This document shows positions 29,901 to 35,556 of a stretch of 64,000 bases of DNA, one piece after another. The notes under the pieces are model-generated. The model searched no databases. It worked only from the letters and a program-made list of their open reading frames with translations, and was not told the origin of the DNA. A program made the position numbers and the translations under genes. The DNA is from Aldehydirespirator sp965221215. GTDB taxonomy: Bacteria > Actinomycetota > Acidimicrobiia > Acidimicrobiales > Aldehydirespiratoraceae. Positions within the stretch are counted from its first letter, which is position 1. Each line of letters begins with the position of its first letter. The stretch lies in contig OZ244872.1 of the NCBI GenBank assembly GCA_965221215.1, forward strand, positions 930,001 to 994,000, in the 5' to 3' direction.

Positions 29901-32900
29901 CGCAGGGGCACACTGCGGTTGTTCCCTATGCGGGGTTCTTCACCGTTGTGGGGTCCACCTCGGGCGTGCATCTGAGGGACCACGCGAACGTGGCGGGATC
30001 TGCGACGATGCCGTTCTATTGGCTGGGCGAGACCGGAGACACCACCAAGCGGGTCGCGGTGGACAACAGCCAGTTCCGCGGCGAGTGGATCGACACCGAG
30101 ACGCCGTCTTCGCAGAGCGTGCCCCGCAACGAGTCCGGCGCCGTGGTGTCGGTCGACAGCAACGGCTATTTCACCGGATCCACCGCCGCGGGGGCGCGGT
30201 CGGCCAATCCGCTGGGCTCGACGAACGTCACGGTCGGCTATCTCAACGACAGCGGCAGCGGCCGGGCGCCGCTGGGCAGCGGCCAGACGGTCGCCAACAC
30301 CGCCACGCGCAGCTTCTACGGGCTGTCGCCGGTGTTCGTGAGGGCCAGCGACCCTGTCGTCTCGGTGACCACATCGCAGACGTCGGTGGCTGAGGGCACC
30401 GCTTTGAGCTTCACCGTGAGCGCCGACCCCGCGCCGCCCAACGCGATAACAGTGCGGTTGTGGGTCTCGCAGAACTCCGGGCGCGACATGGTGCCCGTCG
30501 TCGGGGAGCAGATGGTGGCGTTCGCGGCGGGCGACACCTCCAAGACGCTCACGGTGGCCACTGCCGGCGACAACAGCGACGAGGCCGACGCCGAGGTGTC
30601 GGCGAGAGTGTTGAACAACGCCGGCTACACGGTGAGCGCCACCGCCGCCGAGGCGTCGGTGACAGTCACCGACAACGACGCCATGACCGTGTCGGTGTCT
30701 GGCGGCGGCGGAAGCGTGAGCGAGGGATCGAGCCGCGACTACACCGTCGATCCGGGCCGCAGCCTGTTGTCGGGTGAGACGGTGACGGTGAACTTCGCTC
30801 CGGCGGGCAGCGCCACCCGGGGCTCGGACTACACGATCACCTGCCACGGCACAGGCGTGACCTGCGCGGGCCTGGGCGGCACCACACCGAGCTTGACCAT
30901 CACTGGCGGCAGCGGCGTGCGCAACGCCACCATCCGCATCAACGCCCAGAACGACATGGTGCATCCCGAGTCCGGCGAGACCGCCGGGATCAGCCTGCGC
31001 TCAGGGCATGCCAGCACAGGCTCGGGCGGCACGTTCTCGGTGAGCGGCTCACCGTCGACGTTCACCATTGCGAGCACCGCCCCCGCCGCGATCACCGCGT
31101 CGTTCGATTTGGCCGCCTACGGGGTGGGGGAGGCGGCGGGTGCCCGCTCGGTGCCGGTGACGCTCTCGCGGGTTGCGCCCTCGGGTGGGCTGGTTGTGTC
31201 CTACACCACCGGCGGAGATGCGGTCTCGGGCGACGACTACAGCGGCGCGGGCGGCACGGTGACCGTCGCGGCGGGCCAGACCTCAGCGAGCATCTCTTTC
31301 ACGGTCATCGACGATGTATTGGCTGAGGGCGCTGAGACCTTGACGTTCACCCTCACCGACGGCGCGAACTACGACCTGGGGTCGCCGAGCCAGACCACGA
31401 TCACGATCAACGACAACGACATCGCCCCCTCCAGCATCACTTTGGGCGTTGACGACAACAGTGTGAACGAGGCCGACGGCGCGACGACGGTCACCGTGAC
31501 TGCCACCGTCAGCGGTTCGACACGCTTCGCGGAGTCCAAGACGGTGGCGGTGACGGTGGCGGGGTCGGGTGCCGCCAACACGGTGGGGTTCACTGCGAAC
31601 CCGTCGATGTTCAACATCACCATCGCCGCTGGCGCGCAGACCGGGACCGGCATGTTCACGCTGACCCCCACCGACAACAGCGTCGACGAGAACAACGAGA
31701 CGGTCACAGTGTCGGGAGCGCTGTCGGGGGTCACGGTGAACTCTGCGACGATCACCCTCATAGACGACGACACGACCGTGGCGACGCCGGTCACGGTCAC
31801 CTTGTCGGCGCCGGCGGGCGACGTCACCGAGGGCGCTAGCGGCGCCGCCGGACGCAAGGACGTCACGATCACCCTGGGTCGAGCGCTGGCCGGCACTGAG
31901 ACAATCACGGTGCCGCTGGAGGTGTTCGGCGCCACCGTCGCCACCGACTACAGCTTCGGGCTGCAGCCCGCCACCCAGGCCGGGGTGGCGCTTCTCACTT
32001 CGAACCCGTACAGCGCTCAGCATCCGGCGGTGCGCCTGTCGGCGGGAGCGTCGAGCGCGGTGCTGCGGTTCATGCCGGTGAACAACAGCGTGCGCACCCA
32101 GCCTCTTGTGACGATCAACAGGAACTCCAGTCATCAGACCACCGGTGGGGGCGGCGCGACGTTGGGGGCGGTGTCGGGCGGCCCGTTCAAGTTCTTGGTC
32201 ATCGACGACGAGACCGGCGATATCACCGTGCCGAGCAGTTGGGCGCTGGCCCCGTCGGGGCTGTCGGCGGGCGACGACTTCCGGCTGCTGTTCCGCTCCT
32301 CGACGACCCGCGACGCCACATCGTCGAACATCGCGGACTACGACTTCTTTGTGCGCGACGTGGTGGCGTTGGGCGGCCATAGCGCGGCGCTGCCCTATGC
32401 GGGGTTCTTCAAGGCGTTCGCGTCGACCCGCAGCGCCTCGGGCTCGACGGGCACCACCGCCCGGGTGCACAACAACATGGCCTCGGGCCACACCGGTCAC
32501 TTCAGCGGCGCGAACGACGTGTGGGCCGACGGATCCACCGTCCCCAACGCAGGCAACACGACGGGGACGCCGATCTATTGGCTAAACGGCGCCAAGCTCG
32601 CCAACAACTACGCCGACCTGTGCGACCAAGCCTTGAAGTCGGGCAGCGGGGTCACCACCGGCTGGGATCTCGACGACCCCCGCAGCGAGGACGGAAACCG
32701 CAACATTGCGGCGGGAACGAACCCCGGTCAGACCCATCAGGCATGGACCGGCACCGGCAACGCCTGCGAGGCCTACAACCACCCCCTCGGCGGCGACAAC
32801 AACGGCGACGTCTCGCGTGCCGCCAGCCACGACACGACCTGGGCGTTCATGCACCAGGCCCAAAACGCTCGATCACAGCAGCGGCCCCTCTATGGCATGT

Positions 32901-34348
32901 CGCCAGTGTTCAAGATCGCCGGCGCATCCCCGCCGCCACCGCCTCCGCCGCCGACGCCGGTCGCGTCGTTCGCGGCGGCCTCGTCCACCGTGGGGGAGGC
33001 GTCGGGCAGTCGCAACCTCCGGTTGGATCTCAACCCGGCGCCCGCCGCGGCCATCACCGTCAACTACACGCTGTCGGGCTCGGCGGTCCGCGGCAGCGAT
33101 TACACCATCGCAGGAGTCTCGTCCAACAACGGCACCGTCTCTGTCAATGCCAACCAGAGCATCGTGAACATCCCCATAGTGATCACAGACGACAACGCCG
33201 TAGAGAGTTCTGAGGCGATTGTTGTGACCCTCAACACCGGCTCGGGATACACGCTCACCGGCGCTGCCCATCGTGTGCACACCCGCACCATCACCGACAA
33301 CGACACCACCCCGACCACCCCGGTCGCGTCGTTCGCGGCGGGCGCATCGACCGTCAGTGAGGCGTCGGGCACCACGAACATCCGGCTGAACCTCACCCCG
33401 GCACCCACAGTCGGTATCACCGTGAGATACACCCTGTCTGGCTCGGCGGTTCGCGGCAGCGACTACACCATCTCAGGCGTCTCCTCCAACAACGCCACTG
33501 TTGCGGTCTCGGCCAATCAGGGGTTCGTGAACATCGGTGTGCGCATCGTCGATGACAGCACCCGGGAATCCGCCGAGACCATCCGCCTGACGCTCAACAC
33601 CGGCTCGGGCTACACGCTCACGGGTGCCACGAACCGGGTCCATACCCGCACGATCACCGACAACGACACCACCAGCCCACCGCCGCCTCCTCCACCGCCG
33701 CCTCCTCCACCGCCTCCGCCGCCGCCGCCTCCACCACCACCGCCTCCTCCCGCGCAGGATGAGTCGGAGACGGTTTTGGAGCCCGAGACCTTCGACGACA
33801 TCGACGAGGTCCACGAGGTGCACGCCTCCGATGTGGCCCAGGCCAACGAGATGGGCTGGCTCACCGGCGTCGGCTGCGACACCGGGGCGTTCTGCGGCCG
33901 CGAGGCCATGAACCGCTGGCAGCTCGCGGTCATGATCGTGCGAGCCCTGGACGGCGCCAATCCCGACGCCGATCCCGCCGCGCCCCGCTTCCGCGACGTG
34001 TCGCCTGCGGCCTGGTGGTCGGTCCATGTGCGGCGCCTCGCCCAGCTCGGCATCACACTGGGCTGCGACGCCAGACGGTTCTGCCCCGACCGGCCGGTGA
34101 CGCGCGCCGAGGCCGCGTCGCTGCTGGCACGCGCCTACGGGCTCACCACCGACGCGGAGACGAGCTTCACCGACCTCGACGAAGGCGACGTCCACGCCGA
34201 TGCGGTCGCCGCGCTCTACCGCTCCGGCATCACCAACGGCTGCGACGACGGACGGTTCTGCCCCTATCAGCCCCTTACCCGCCAGCAAGCCGCCAGCCTG
34301 CTGATACGGGCCCAGAACGCCGCCCAAGAAACCGACAACGACTCCTGA
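17939..34348 (+). CDS. Giant secreted Calx-beta repeat protein with SLH anchor
   Basis: About 5469 residues. A signal peptide with a long basic n-region and the core LVAVLTVALVASLLAAA lies near residue 38, with probable cleavage around AEAEAQQ. Most of the protein is beta-sandwich repeats of the Calx-beta type, recognisable by their ends (T-I-x-D-N-D or V-x-D-D-D) and by E-G-x-S/D-Y-T motifs, so calcium binding is likely. Four copies of an unnamed domain of ~200 residues lie at about residues 890-1102, 2725-2935, 3937-4134 and 4761-4995. Two near-identical repeats, a run of 25 prolines (5247-5271) and three SLH repeats (5295-5461) finish the protein. It is expected to be exported by Sec and held on the cell envelope, perhaps for adhesion. 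No catalytic motif was recognised. ATG 17933 is the alternative start. Confidence 0.88.
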   Translation: MQFLRRRTSGWLCALRRDGGPDCLQSPPNVRRLVAVLTVALVASLLAAAPVPLLSDAGAPLAPAEAEAQQVTSPAVLNRVSIIEGQTRIFRISNVTSRPSYYVHASVAGSFSAEASDVTITTDNLRGQAQTITPDTDAPRAYRDSIHSTIGFEVTANEDSDGTGEETFGVRLCTTADCQSGTVLGEWEVAITEPGSDTVLTGTGATVTIPGGSALSVMEDSRNGDGRDRRATFTIALDSAPTEDIVIVGQVDTTAANGDGVATSIARINAARSPDEEPSTTARYVAARFSNMVTVTDPGNPNADPPVPPSQTTRAPTADELATQVSVVAFDNAVDTAGGTLSGDLTFTVYKDNDRFRGTGADVDGNGDPILGNAETYPGIVIPSVPIRVTDDDEPTRIRLLPTSPADNTATEGNTDKATVLVKLDRALAAGEEVTATLFFSGATLGTHFSMAAASGQTGVTYADSDDGTKGLVTLTGAGVQQGVIEVTALTDSDSDNQALQIGMPPTDQPWQRNYHRSSLAGGVCAAHGCPNRPQGDPGQRFQSVTLAESAAGLTIIESDDPDARWVVEGNDYSYSVRLKAQPSIDVTVATSIASGGSVQAGATLTFTNSDWAMPQTVTVRPTDNDLDETRRTLTVTHAFSGDATYAALADVAHEIGVLDDDPTTINMAGAGVNTDGTSTNMSKIMVEGDASRVDRSLTIELGRALVEDEYVRVPLRVEAVANGNNPELPDDPPDQDEDDDPLPSDLDPRRTVVDSFRGPRASANVAWPPYHNDVVMTATGTGVTYEHSNRHTPNHIGFRYIEFRGAGAQTATIVVHARGGFDDGESYDEAFAVTFPNDFYVFDEDTGQPVSSTPVQGNLGGGLEAQPTGLEAWYGIADDDKIAAAQTTEVANSWSAKPPSLSDGAEFRLLYVTSGTRNASEDGYATYNNFVRAEITGNQLTQGGVPDLVPYATKFAAVISTNSSQGVRGGNASLNANLEDPSNDAAIYWVGGTKVADNTADFLDGTWDDEANPTRADGTAATISTAGYWTGSEADGQRADSCSGLTGSDRHLRAGATNVGYGLLNDNGRGPLGQAVDETSCQPAPNSERRPLYALSTEAFTISGGAAIEPAATAAEGSAVTFAVTITTAAPSGGITIPYTLADGRGYDNDPANIIATSTDYTDAASGSIVIAQGDTTGTITVNTTQDSTYESDHYFTVTLGTPTGTDAPQVQALKGTAIGTITDADDAPTIEFAPATATAAEGDGTVDVTVTKTGATLLPASVYWTTADDTASHPDDYTANAGYLQFAPGETSKTITIGIVADGASESAETFKVQLDAQQIVDAQIGSASEATVTVNDDGTSVSVPNVQFTSATQAVTEAATTLTVTVEADAAAPANTDVAFTVGGDATASSDYTAPSSPVTILAGQRRTTISVPILQDSASESPETIVLTLIDGTDYNLGSQTTHTITINDDDSSPIVEFASAASKGSEGNSAVVTVEASRPVAQNTAVTYTSTGGTATSGDDYTAPGGTVTIPSGQSTAAITIPLTADSMDDSGETIVLTLTDGTDYDLGSQTTHTVTISEVGFIFTQERVFVTEGGSAVRYGISLTDDPSGLNTALPACDYILGTDEDNPVDLPRCTPDQDPVFARVIVTSPVAPAPPAANPNPFEVLTSGNDLLPTLRFTRRNFHIPQYFTVYPLQDDDPDSEQNVRITHEVRGATDDSADFRDDSPYATGGSVNGVDTGLAVPDMPAYVSDDDAGHKEGLTLRLLDKDPDLPIVIQEGNKTGRFNLEWRGPTLGGDDEVAARLRITGGTYGKDYIVDAESTSSPRVTFELPIDDESTMDVDESHVENAEIIIRWLAPFGRVPSAQFRVVSLSDGKAKSGERHLGVHLLNAWSPDDSANKDNDTPDGVRLENGPQTKRIHVLSRDRIVVRQTGTEDGLKFEGLETSGSDAELTTNGAWAAVDEDGSTEHKLAFEMSSCVLPRTSAVVTVSTSDSSKLRVHASDDIDGVVDTLTWGPNNNPEGRCGEVHTVSFIADEDDDSDDEVVEVYVTLTSGYGNAYVDGTVVRTFEVRITDDDVPAGVTVFPTAITVREGAKKGAKVGEGDPRERTNQVAFKLNTDPGSGNTVLINTRGGGMAVQRDKSQHPMEFTGGESGTWDTWQFVDITAMDDNDNADDAETVKWSVTGTGDYGSVRDLSVEVTIIDDDPAVRISRETITMAEPHVESSRATGWTYEVVLNVKPHNGIVHVVPATGDTTAVSFGKNDDGPILTHRGLDFTPENWDAPQTVTIFPLADGDSDDETVTITHSISSQVTRTITNEDGTPAQVGAARNYRRVSVPSIEVSVLDSDRAEGIVVEPDAFVSEGGSGGFPVRLAAPDAVSLVVTGTHSGVVVDTDPSLDGEQRTLVFTEENWYEPQAVFLTAEQESDSSDTDDGVFDLTLTAWTAGAPAEVGQPPNPPVLASAYGTAPVRVHVYDDEFAGGSTFTVTGSSTVTEGAAPAIFTVQADTASSVAVDVTLHISETGDFVAGGDEGDQTVAFSGGSAVQNHQVPIVDDNLQESDGTIIAELKPGSGYRIGSPSRASVGVTDDGDTGTAAPVRITMAVADGDTSTGDVVEGAGDSTGYKTVTLTLDRALTSGETVTVPLTVSGAAVTTDYTFGLHGSGNTGVTLATSGSYSAQNPAVQFASGARVATLRFTPVNNDDRTQPAIDIRIGTVEASAGITHTTAGSPVGFLIRDDEMGVIEVPRTWALKPSGVGAGGEFRLLFITSETRTAESTDIEAYNDWAQGVAARNGHVSLKPYGGLLKVVGSTESVNARVNTGMWDPNTSGFVDGSTGRSSSGVRVYWLAPASAAKVADSYFEFFSHPWDGGTHQDTRDTLESGIARDSGSAIWTGSNTNGTAHSAPLGGNAQNWVRTGHAMTAGGATTNLSRDRATKTGTLPLYVMSPVFRVEGAEAELSISGGTVAEGGTLTVTVDLSAAAPSVLNIPVQMRTSGNPTASSADFSLSNSGNVAIAMGATSGTLTFTAEDDMIDEDSETLTLEFGTLPDGVIAGTTSSVGVTITDNDTAGVTVAETSGGTTVSEDGSTTTDTYTVVLDTEPLNNVVVTVTAPAGTQVSTDSGSTWHSSRNLTFNPSGSGIWSSPQTVTVRGQNDDIDNAGDERTISVTHAITDGDGSKYTTSTPSIAAVSVTVTDNDTAGVTVVQSGGNTVVAENGGTDTYTVALDTQPLSNVVVTLTSGASTAALLSGGGQTNQGTVTLTFTPTSWGAQTVTVRGVNDAIDNANDRRTVTITQSVTTGDTNGKYTTSTNVANVSVRVNDDGDTAAVTVTPSGGTTTVTEDGSDTDDYTVVLDTQPLSSVTITATAPAGAQVSDDGGTSWGSSVDLTFTSGTSGNWGTAQTVTVRGTQDIIDNPGDQRSITITHAITSGNGDGSRYTPSTPSKPSVAVRVNDDDPKPTQITLTTNRNTAVSEGTASTMVTVTATVQGPTRFGADKTVAVSVDASADVNGGANYVDMTAVADFNITIPAGDRTATGMFTITPDNDMVDESDNSIAVTGSVSGDSAVTVNPATPIMLRDNDNAPTVVNLSVTPNSISENGGARSISVTATVQGSTRFGTDKTVAVSVAGHNAAGAVGFTQVSTFSVVISAEQQTSSGSDSFTLTPDNNIWNEQDGSAVLSGTLSGVTVNGASVTLTNDDAEPPGVTLSVSDEMIGEADGAQTITVTATVQGATRYGTARTVNVSVAASGNADAVDFTASTPMAIMLAPGDRTATTTFTLTPTADSVDEFDETITVSGTGADIAAFTDASITLADDDATTLTMTAPAGAVAESGGTTDVTLTLSRALVDGESVTVPLDVVGAAARSDYTLGLQPSSQTGVALSVSGSDSVQAPKVTLTTGAETAVMRFTAVDDSTRTQPYVLVRYGTGARAPSGAGVDFAAPADGPVGWVITDNETGDIVVPQSWALSPSGVQNQGEPRFRLVFVSSAKRDASSTDIAEYDAFIRGLLAQGHTAVVPYAGFFTVVGSTSGVHLRDHANVAGSATMPFYWLGETGDTTKRVAVDNSQFRGEWIDTETPSSQSVPRNESGAVVSVDSNGYFTGSTAAGARSANPLGSTNVTVGYLNDSGSGRAPLGSGQTVANTATRSFYGLSPVFVRASDPVVSVTTSQTSVAEGTALSFTVSADPAPPNAITVRLWVSQNSGRDMVPVVGEQMVAFAAGDTSKTLTVATAGDNSDEADAEVSARVLNNAGYTVSATAAEASVTVTDNDAMTVSVSGGGGSVSEGSSRDYTVDPGRSLLSGETVTVNFAPAGSATRGSDYTITCHGTGVTCAGLGGTTPSLTITGGSGVRNATIRINAQNDMVHPESGETAGISLRSGHASTGSGGTFSVSGSPSTFTIASTAPAAITASFDLAAYGVGEAAGARSVPVTLSRVAPSGGLVVSYTTGGDAVSGDDYSGAGGTVTVAAGQTSASISFTVIDDVLAEGAETLTFTLTDGANYDLGSPSQTTITINDNDIAPSSITLGVDDNSVNEADGATTVTVTATVSGSTRFAESKTVAVTVAGSGAANTVGFTANPSMFNITIAAGAQTGTGMFTLTPTDNSVDENNETVTVSGALSGVTVNSATITLIDDDTTVATPVTVTLSAPAGDVTEGASGAAGRKDVTITLGRALAGTETITVPLEVFGATVATDYSFGLQPATQAGVALLTSNPYSAQHPAVRLSAGASSAVLRFMPVNNSVRTQPLVTINRNSSHQTTGGGGATLGAVSGGPFKFLVIDDETGDITVPSSWALAPSGLSAGDDFRLLFRSSTTRDATSSNIADYDFFVRDVVALGGHSAALPYAGFFKAFASTRSASGSTGTTARVHNNMASGHTGHFSGANDVWADGSTVPNAGNTTGTPIYWLNGAKLANNYADLCDQALKSGSGVTTGWDLDDPRSEDGNRNIAAGTNPGQTHQAWTGTGNACEAYNHPLGGDNNGDVSRAASHDTTWAFMHQAQNARSQQRPLYGMSPVFKIAGASPPPPPPPPTPVASFAAASSTVGEASGSRNLRLDLNPAPAAAITVNYTLSGSAVRGSDYTIAGVSSNNGTVSVNANQSIVNIPIVITDDNAVESSEAIVVTLNTGSGYTLTGAAHRVHTRTITDNDTTPTTPVASFAAGASTVSEASGTTNIRLNLTPAPTVGITVRYTLSGSAVRGSDYTISGVSSNNATVAVSANQGFVNIGVRIVDDSTRESAETIRLTLNTGSGYTLTGATNRVHTRTITDNDTTSPPPPPPPPPPPPPPPPPPPPPPPPPAQDESETVLEPETFDDIDEVHEVHASDVAQANEMGWLTGVGCDTGAFCGREAMNRWQLAVMIVRALDGANPDADPAAPRFRDVSPAAWWSVHVRRLAQLGITLGCDARRFCPDRPVTRAEAASLLARAYGLTTDAETSFTDLDEGDVHADAVAALYRSGITNGCDDGRFCPYQPLTRQQAASLLIRAQNAAQETDNDS
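20605..21245 (+). other. Unnamed repeated domain, copy 1
   Basis: Begins NSWSAKPPSLSDGAEFRLLYV and carries the family landmarks: a T/S-S-x-x-R-N/D-A motif, an IYWVGGTKVADN block, a GYWTGSEADG block and the closing PLYALS. It has two extra cysteines (DSCSGL, TSCQP). Unlike the other copies it ends ALSTEAF rather than LSPVF. Confidence 0.7.
26111..26742 (+). other. Unnamed repeated domain, copy 2
   Basis: Opens VIEVPRTWALKPSGVG and EFRLLFITSETRTA. It has VYWLAPASAAKVADSYFEF, IWTGSNTNGTAHSAPLG and closing LYVMSPVF. It is preceded by a Calx-beta-like module ending TQPAIDIRIG and a short linker with IRDDEMG. Confidence 0.75.
27083..28248 (+). repeat. Three tandem ~130-residue repeats in the giant protein
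   Basis: Units begin near 27083, 27473 and 27851, each with DTA-x-VTV, a YTV-LDT-P-LxxV block and a QTVTVRG block. They are homologous in protein and partly in DNA, which points to internal duplication of the gene. Confidence 0.75.
28249..29327 (+). repeat. Three tandem ~117-residue repeats in the giant protein
   Basis: Each unit carries the VTVTATVQG-x-TR-x-G block, then a KTV/RTV strand and a D-N-D or D-D-D end. A fourth relative lies at about 31429-31773 (VTVTATVSGSTRF), separated by the third unnamed domain. Confidence 0.7.
29747..30342 (+). other. Unnamed repeated domain, copy 3
   Basis: Opens DIVVPQSWALSPSGVQ and FRLVFVSSAKRDASS. It has FYWLGETG, a GYFTGSTAAGARSANPLG block and closing FYGLSPVF. 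The preceding module again ends with a TQPYVLVRYG-like strand and an ITDNETG linker. Confidence 0.75.
32219..32922 (+). other. Unnamed repeated domain, copy 4
   Basis: Opens DITVPSSWALAPSGLS and FRLLFRSSTTRDATS. It has IYWLNGAKLANNYADL, a QAWTGTGNACEAYNHPLG block with two cysteines, and closing LYGMSPVF. It is the longest copy and is followed directly by an eight-proline run and the final pair of repeats. Confidence 0.75.
32957..33676 (+). repeat. Two near-identical 363-bp repeats before the proline hinge
   Basis: Copies start at 32957 and 33320. Both encode PVASFAA, SGSAVRGSDYTI, GVSSNN and LNTGSGYTLTGA with few changes, so the duplication is recent compared with other repeats in the gene. 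Confidence 0.8.
33677..33751 (+). repeat. Run of 25 proline codons
   Basis: Encodes 25 consecutive prolines with mixed CCG, CCT, CCC and CCA codons. It forms a stiff polyproline-II spacer between the beta-repeat stalk and the SLH anchor. An acidic linker (QDESETVLEPE) follows. Confidence 0.9.
33823..34320 (+). other. Three SLH (S-layer homology) repeats
   Basis: Repeats at about 33823-33951, 33990-34142 and 34168-34320. Each has F-x-D-V/L or a DV helix start, then a G-C-D-x-x-x-F-C motif, then T/N-R-x-x-A/L and a helix (MNRWQLAVMIVRA, VTRAEAASLLARA, LTRQQAASLLIRA). Such domains bind pyruvylated wall polymer or a related envelope glycan. The paired cysteines probably form a disulfide in each repeat. 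Confidence 0.85.
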
Positions 34349-34391
34349 GGCCGGGTGGCGCGGGGCTGCGGCGCTGCCAGACTTCCCGGCG

Positions 34392-35522
34392 ATGCCCGAA
34401 CCCCACACCATCACCATCCCCGCCGACCTGCTGCCCTCCGACGGGCGCTTCGGATCGGGTCCGTCGAAGTTCCGCCCCGAAGCGGCCCGGGCGCTGGCCG
34501 AGCGGGCGGTGGACTATCTGGGCACCAGCCACCGCCGGGCGGGCGTGCGCCGGGTGGTAGCCGAGCTGCGCACCGGGATCGCCGAGCTGCTGGGCGCGCC
34601 CGAGGGCTACGAGGTGGTGCTCGGCAACGGCGGCGCCACCGCCTTCTGGGACGCGGCCAGCTTCGGACTGATCGAGCGGCGCAGCCACCACCTGTCGCTG
34701 GGCGAGTTCAGCTCCAAGTTCGTGGCCGTGACCGCTGCCGCCCCCCACCTCGACGATCCGTCGGTTCGCACCGGCGACTTCGGGACGTGCCCGCCGCTGG
34801 AGGCGGTGGACGGCACCGACGCCTACTGCTATCCCCACAACGAGACCTCCACCGGCGTGCAGGTTCCGGTGCGCCGCCCGGAAGGCGACGACGACGCGGT
34901 GGTGCTGGTGGACGCCACCTCGGCCGCCGGGGGCCTGCGGTTCGATCCGGCTGAGTGCGACGCCTACTACTTCGCCCCCCAGAAGGCGCTGTCGAGCGAC
35001 GGCGGGCTGTGGATCGCCCTGATGTCGCCCGCAGCCATCGAGCGGATCGAGCGCCTGGGGGCCTCCGGGCGCTGGACGCCCGCCTTCCTCGACTTGAGGC
35101 TGGCGGTGGACAACTCCCGCAAGGACCAGACCTACAACACCCCCGCGCTGGCCACCGTGTTCCTCACCGCCCAGCAGGTCGGCTGGATCAACGGCAACGG
35201 CGGCCTGGAATGGGCCGCGTCCCGCAGCGACCGCTCCGCGGCCATCCTCTACGGCTGGGCCGAGGCCTCCGACATCGCCTCGCCCTTCGTGGCCGACCCC
35301 GCGGTGCGCAGCCCGGTGGTGGGCACCATCGACTTCGACGACCGGGTGGACGCCGACGCCATCAGCGCGGTGCTGAGAGCCAACGGCATCGTCGACACCG
35401 AGGGCTACCGCAAGCTGGGACGCAACCAGCTCCGCATCGGCATCTTCCCCGCAGTGGACCCCGCCGACGTGGAGGCCCTAACCGCCTGCCTCGACCACAT
35501 CTGCGAGCGCCTCATCGGCTAA
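34392..35522 (+). CDS. serC: Phosphoserine aminotransferase
   Basis: 376 residues, class V PLP enzyme of the actinobacterial SerC type. The opening PSDGRFGSGPSKFR is the substrate loop. Other markers are VVLGNGGATAFWDAASFG, the phosphate contact HNETSTGV, VDATSAAGG with the PLP-contacting Asp, and the catalytic lysine in YYFAPQKALSSDGGLW. It converts 3-phosphohydroxypyruvate and glutamate to phosphoserine in serine synthesis. The gene starts 43 bases after the giant gene and is followed 34 bases later by another aminotransferase with its own promoter-like box, so the pair may not be strictly co-transcribed. Confidence 0.95.
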   Translation: MPEPHTITIPADLLPSDGRFGSGPSKFRPEAARALAERAVDYLGTSHRRAGVRRVVAELRTGIAELLGAPEGYEVVLGNGGATAFWDAASFGLIERRSHHLSLGEFSSKFVAVTAAAPHLDDPSVRTGDFGTCPPLEAVDGTDAYCYPHNETSTGVQVPVRRPEGDDDAVVLVDATSAAGGLRFDPAECDAYYFAPQKALSSDGGLWIALMSPAAIERIERLGASGRWTPAFLDLRLAVDNSRKDQTYNTPALATVFLTAQQVGWINGNGGLEWAASRSDRSAAILYGWAEASDIASPFVADPAVRSPVVGTIDFDDRVDADAISAVLRANGIVDTEGYRKLGRNQLRIGIFPAVDPADVEALTACLDHICERLIG

Positions 35523-35543
35523 CAGCGAACTGCGTGCGCGGGG

Positions 35544-35549
35544 TACGCT
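35544..35549 (+). promoter_or_regulatory. Probable -10 box giving a leaderless aminotransferase mRNA
   Basis: TACGCT, seven bases, then ATG 35557. No Shine-Dalgarno is present, so the transcript probably begins at the start codon. Confidence 0.5.
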
Positions 35550-35556
35550 CCCGGCC

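Noticed and set aside
33677..33751. The 25-proline run considered as a possible frameshift or assembly artefact
   Set aside because: Codons are mixed and the frame is preserved into a convincing SLH region, so the run is real coding sequence.
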